From NCBI GenBank assembly GCA_020637795.1, contig JACKJT010000019.1, forward strand, positions 1-6,548: a stretch of DNA of 6,548 bases. Direction: 5' to 3'. Made by a program: the position numbers and the translations under genes. Under the pieces are notes generated by a model, which saw nothing but the letters and a program-made list of their open reading frames with translations, searched no databases and had not been told where the DNA came from. The stretch comes from Hoeflea sp. (GTDB lineage Bacteria; Pseudomonadota; Alphaproteobacteria; Rhizobiales; Rhizobiaceae). This document shows positions 5,456 through 6,548 of this stretch, one piece after another (the stretch's first letter is position 1; every line of letters starts with the position of its first letter).

Positions 5456-6409
5456 ATGAGTAGTGATGTAGTAGGACTGCAGACCACAATTTCGAGGTCG
5501 ATCTCGCTCTCTGGCATCGGAGTGCATTCCGGTGAAAACGTCTCGATCTCCTTCCATCCCGCAGACCCCGACAACGGCATTGTCTTCAACCGCCAGCTTC
5601 CTTCCGGCGACGTCGTCAGCGTTCGCGCGGTGTCCTCGCAGGTCGGCTCCACCGATCTGTGCACGCTTCTGGGCAAGGCTCCCGACCGTTCGATCGCCAC
5701 TGTCGAGCACCTGATGGCCGCTCTCTATGCGCTCGGCGTCGACAATATCAGCATTGATCTGGATGGCGGCGAAGTGCCGATCATGGACGGCAGCGCCGCC
5801 GTGTTCATCGAAGCGCTCGACACCGCTGGTCTGGTCAATCATTCGGTCAAGCGCCGCTACATCCGCGTCATCAAGCCGGTGCGCATCGAAATGGGCGGAT
5901 CCTGGGCGGAATTCAGCCAGCACAACGGCACCCGCTTCGAGATCGATATCGATTTCGAGACGCCGCTGATCGGCCGCCAGTCCTGGAAGGGCGAAGTCAC
6001 CGCCGACACGTTCCGCCGCGAACTCGCCCGCGCCCGCACCTTCGGTTTCATGCGCGATGTCGAGCGGCTGTGGGCTTCGGGCCACGCGCTGGGGTCGTCG
6101 CTCGAGAATTCCGTGGTGATCGGCGATGACGACAAGGTCATCAATGTCGAAGGCCTGCGTTGCCGCGACGAGTTCGTCCGCCACAAGACCCTTGATGCCG
6201 TGGGCGACCTGGCGCTGGCCGGCGCGCAGTTCATCGGCTGCTACCGCAGCTACCGCGGCGGCCACAAGCTCAACGCCCTGGCGCTGCGGGCGCTTCTGGC
6301 CGATCAGTCGGCCTACGAGGTGGTGGAAGCCCCGGCGCGCCGCGACACGGTTCGCCACGGTGAACTGGTGGCGGTCAACGCCGCGGTGTTCGCTCCCTGG
6401 GCACTTTAA
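5456..6409 (+). CDS. lpxC: UDP-3-O-acyl-N-acetylglucosamine deacetylase LpxC
   Basis: A cytoplasmic zinc hydrolase that removes the acetyl group from UDP-3-O-acyl-GlcNAc, the committed step of lipid A synthesis for the outer membrane. The protein has 317 residues, close to the usual 300-320. It begins QTTISRSISLSGIGVHSG (9-26), then shows TVEHLMAALYALGVDN (82-97) with zinc ligand His85 and catalytic Glu84, DGGEVPIMDGSA (103-114), RARTFGF (192-198), RHKTLDAVGDL (242-252) with zinc ligands His243 and Asp247, and GGHKLN (268-273) with the active-site His270. All key residues are present. The ATG at 5456 is preferred because it leaves a short N-terminus of family length; a TTG at 5435 would add 7 residues. 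The ribosome binding site is weak. A 290-nt gap with a terminator and a candidate promoter separates it from ftsZ, so control is probably at least partly independent. Confidence 0.97.
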   Translation: MSSDVVGLQTTISRSISLSGIGVHSGENVSISFHPADPDNGIVFNRQLPSGDVVSVRAVSSQVGSTDLCTLLGKAPDRSIATVEHLMAALYALGVDNISIDLDGGEVPIMDGSAAVFIEALDTAGLVNHSVKRRYIRVIKPVRIEMGGSWAEFSQHNGTRFEIDIDFETPLIGRQSWKGEVTADTFRRELARARTFGFMRDVERLWASGHALGSSLENSVVIGDDDKVINVEGLRCRDEFVRHKTLDAVGDLALAGAQFIGCYRSYRGGHKLNALALRALLADQSAYEVVEAPARRDTVRHGELVAVNAAVFAPWAL

Positions 6410-6548
6410 CGGCTCGAACACGTTTTCCTGTCACCATCAGTCGCTAAACACGTGATATTGAAGCGGATCGCTGCCACAAAATTGCGGCAAAGCGTCTTCA
6501 TGACGTTGCGAAGTTCGGGCATTTCCGGATAGAAACGCTGGTCTGGTT
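6410..6548. other. Non-coding stretch after lpxC, next gene not reached
   Basis: I see no gene start with a ribosome binding site and no convincing terminator after lpxC. An imperfect palindrome occupies 6472-6489. In related Rhizobiales bamD (comL), recN and ligA commonly follow lpxC, so this is probably part of the lpxC-bamD gap, but nothing here proves that. A minus-strand frame is open from the window edge to a stop at 6406-6408; it resembles no protein I know. Confidence 0.45.
6472..6489 (+). repeat. Imperfect 18-bp palindrome downstream of lpxC
   Basis: TGCCACAAAATTGCGGCA has seven of nine complementary pairs, with TGCC/GGCA and CAA/TTG arms around a central AA. Outer bases CGCT (6469-6472) and AGCG (6491-6494) could extend it if a short bulge is allowed. 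No T run follows. It may be an operator for the next gene or chance. Confidence 0.35.

Noticed and set aside
5153..6421. Long minus-strand open frame (422 codons) opposite lpxC
   Set aside because: It is antisense to the fully conserved lpxC and extends through its promoter region. Composition is that of a GC-rich antisense frame.
1..6548. CRISPR array, tRNA, rRNA, insertion sequence or phage/defence genes
   Set aside because: I saw no regular repeat-spacer pattern, no tRNA-like cloverleaf, no transposase and no terminal repeats. The window is a conserved core-gene region.

Overview
The window holds the distal end of a dcw (division and cell wall) cluster, all on the plus strand, in the order ddl, ftsQ, ftsA, ftsZ, lpxC. 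This order, the high-GC codon use, the long FtsZ with a Pro/Ala/Gln-rich linker ending in LEIPAFLRRQAK, and the style of the FtsA and LpxC proteins all point to an alphaproteobacterium of the Hyphomicrobiales (Rhizobiales), probably close to the Rhizobiaceae. The genus cannot be named from this sequence alone.

Layout. Positions 1-204 show no recognisable gene and contain one small hairpin. ddl (205-1143) makes D-Ala-D-Ala for peptidoglycan precursors. ftsQ (1131-2060) starts inside the end of ddl, a 13-nt overlap, behind a strong ribosome binding site. ftsA (2057-3385) starts on the GTGA that also ends ftsQ. After a 58-nt gap comes ftsZ (3444-5165). These four form a tight transcription unit for division-septum synthesis: precursor ligase, divisome scaffold, membrane anchor and Z-ring polymer.

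The 290-nt gap between ftsZ and lpxC (5166-5455) is the most structured non-coding stretch. It holds a terminator-like GC hairpin with a T run, two related palindromes of the GTAAC/GTTAC type, a CtrA-box-like sequence, a plausible sigma-70-type promoter, and an 8-bp hairpin in the probable lpxC leader just before a start codon with a weak ribosome binding site. lpxC (5456-6409) catalyses the committed step of lipid A synthesis. It seems to have its own promoter rather than only reading through from ftsZ. The last 139 bases carry no recognisable gene; in related genomes bamD often follows.

All five genes look intact and ordinary. I see no mobile element, CRISPR array, RNA gene, toxin or defence system, and no undescribed protein system. 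The points worth a second look are regulatory (the ftsZ-lpxC gap and lpxC leader) and the short non-low-complexity islands inside the FtsZ linker.
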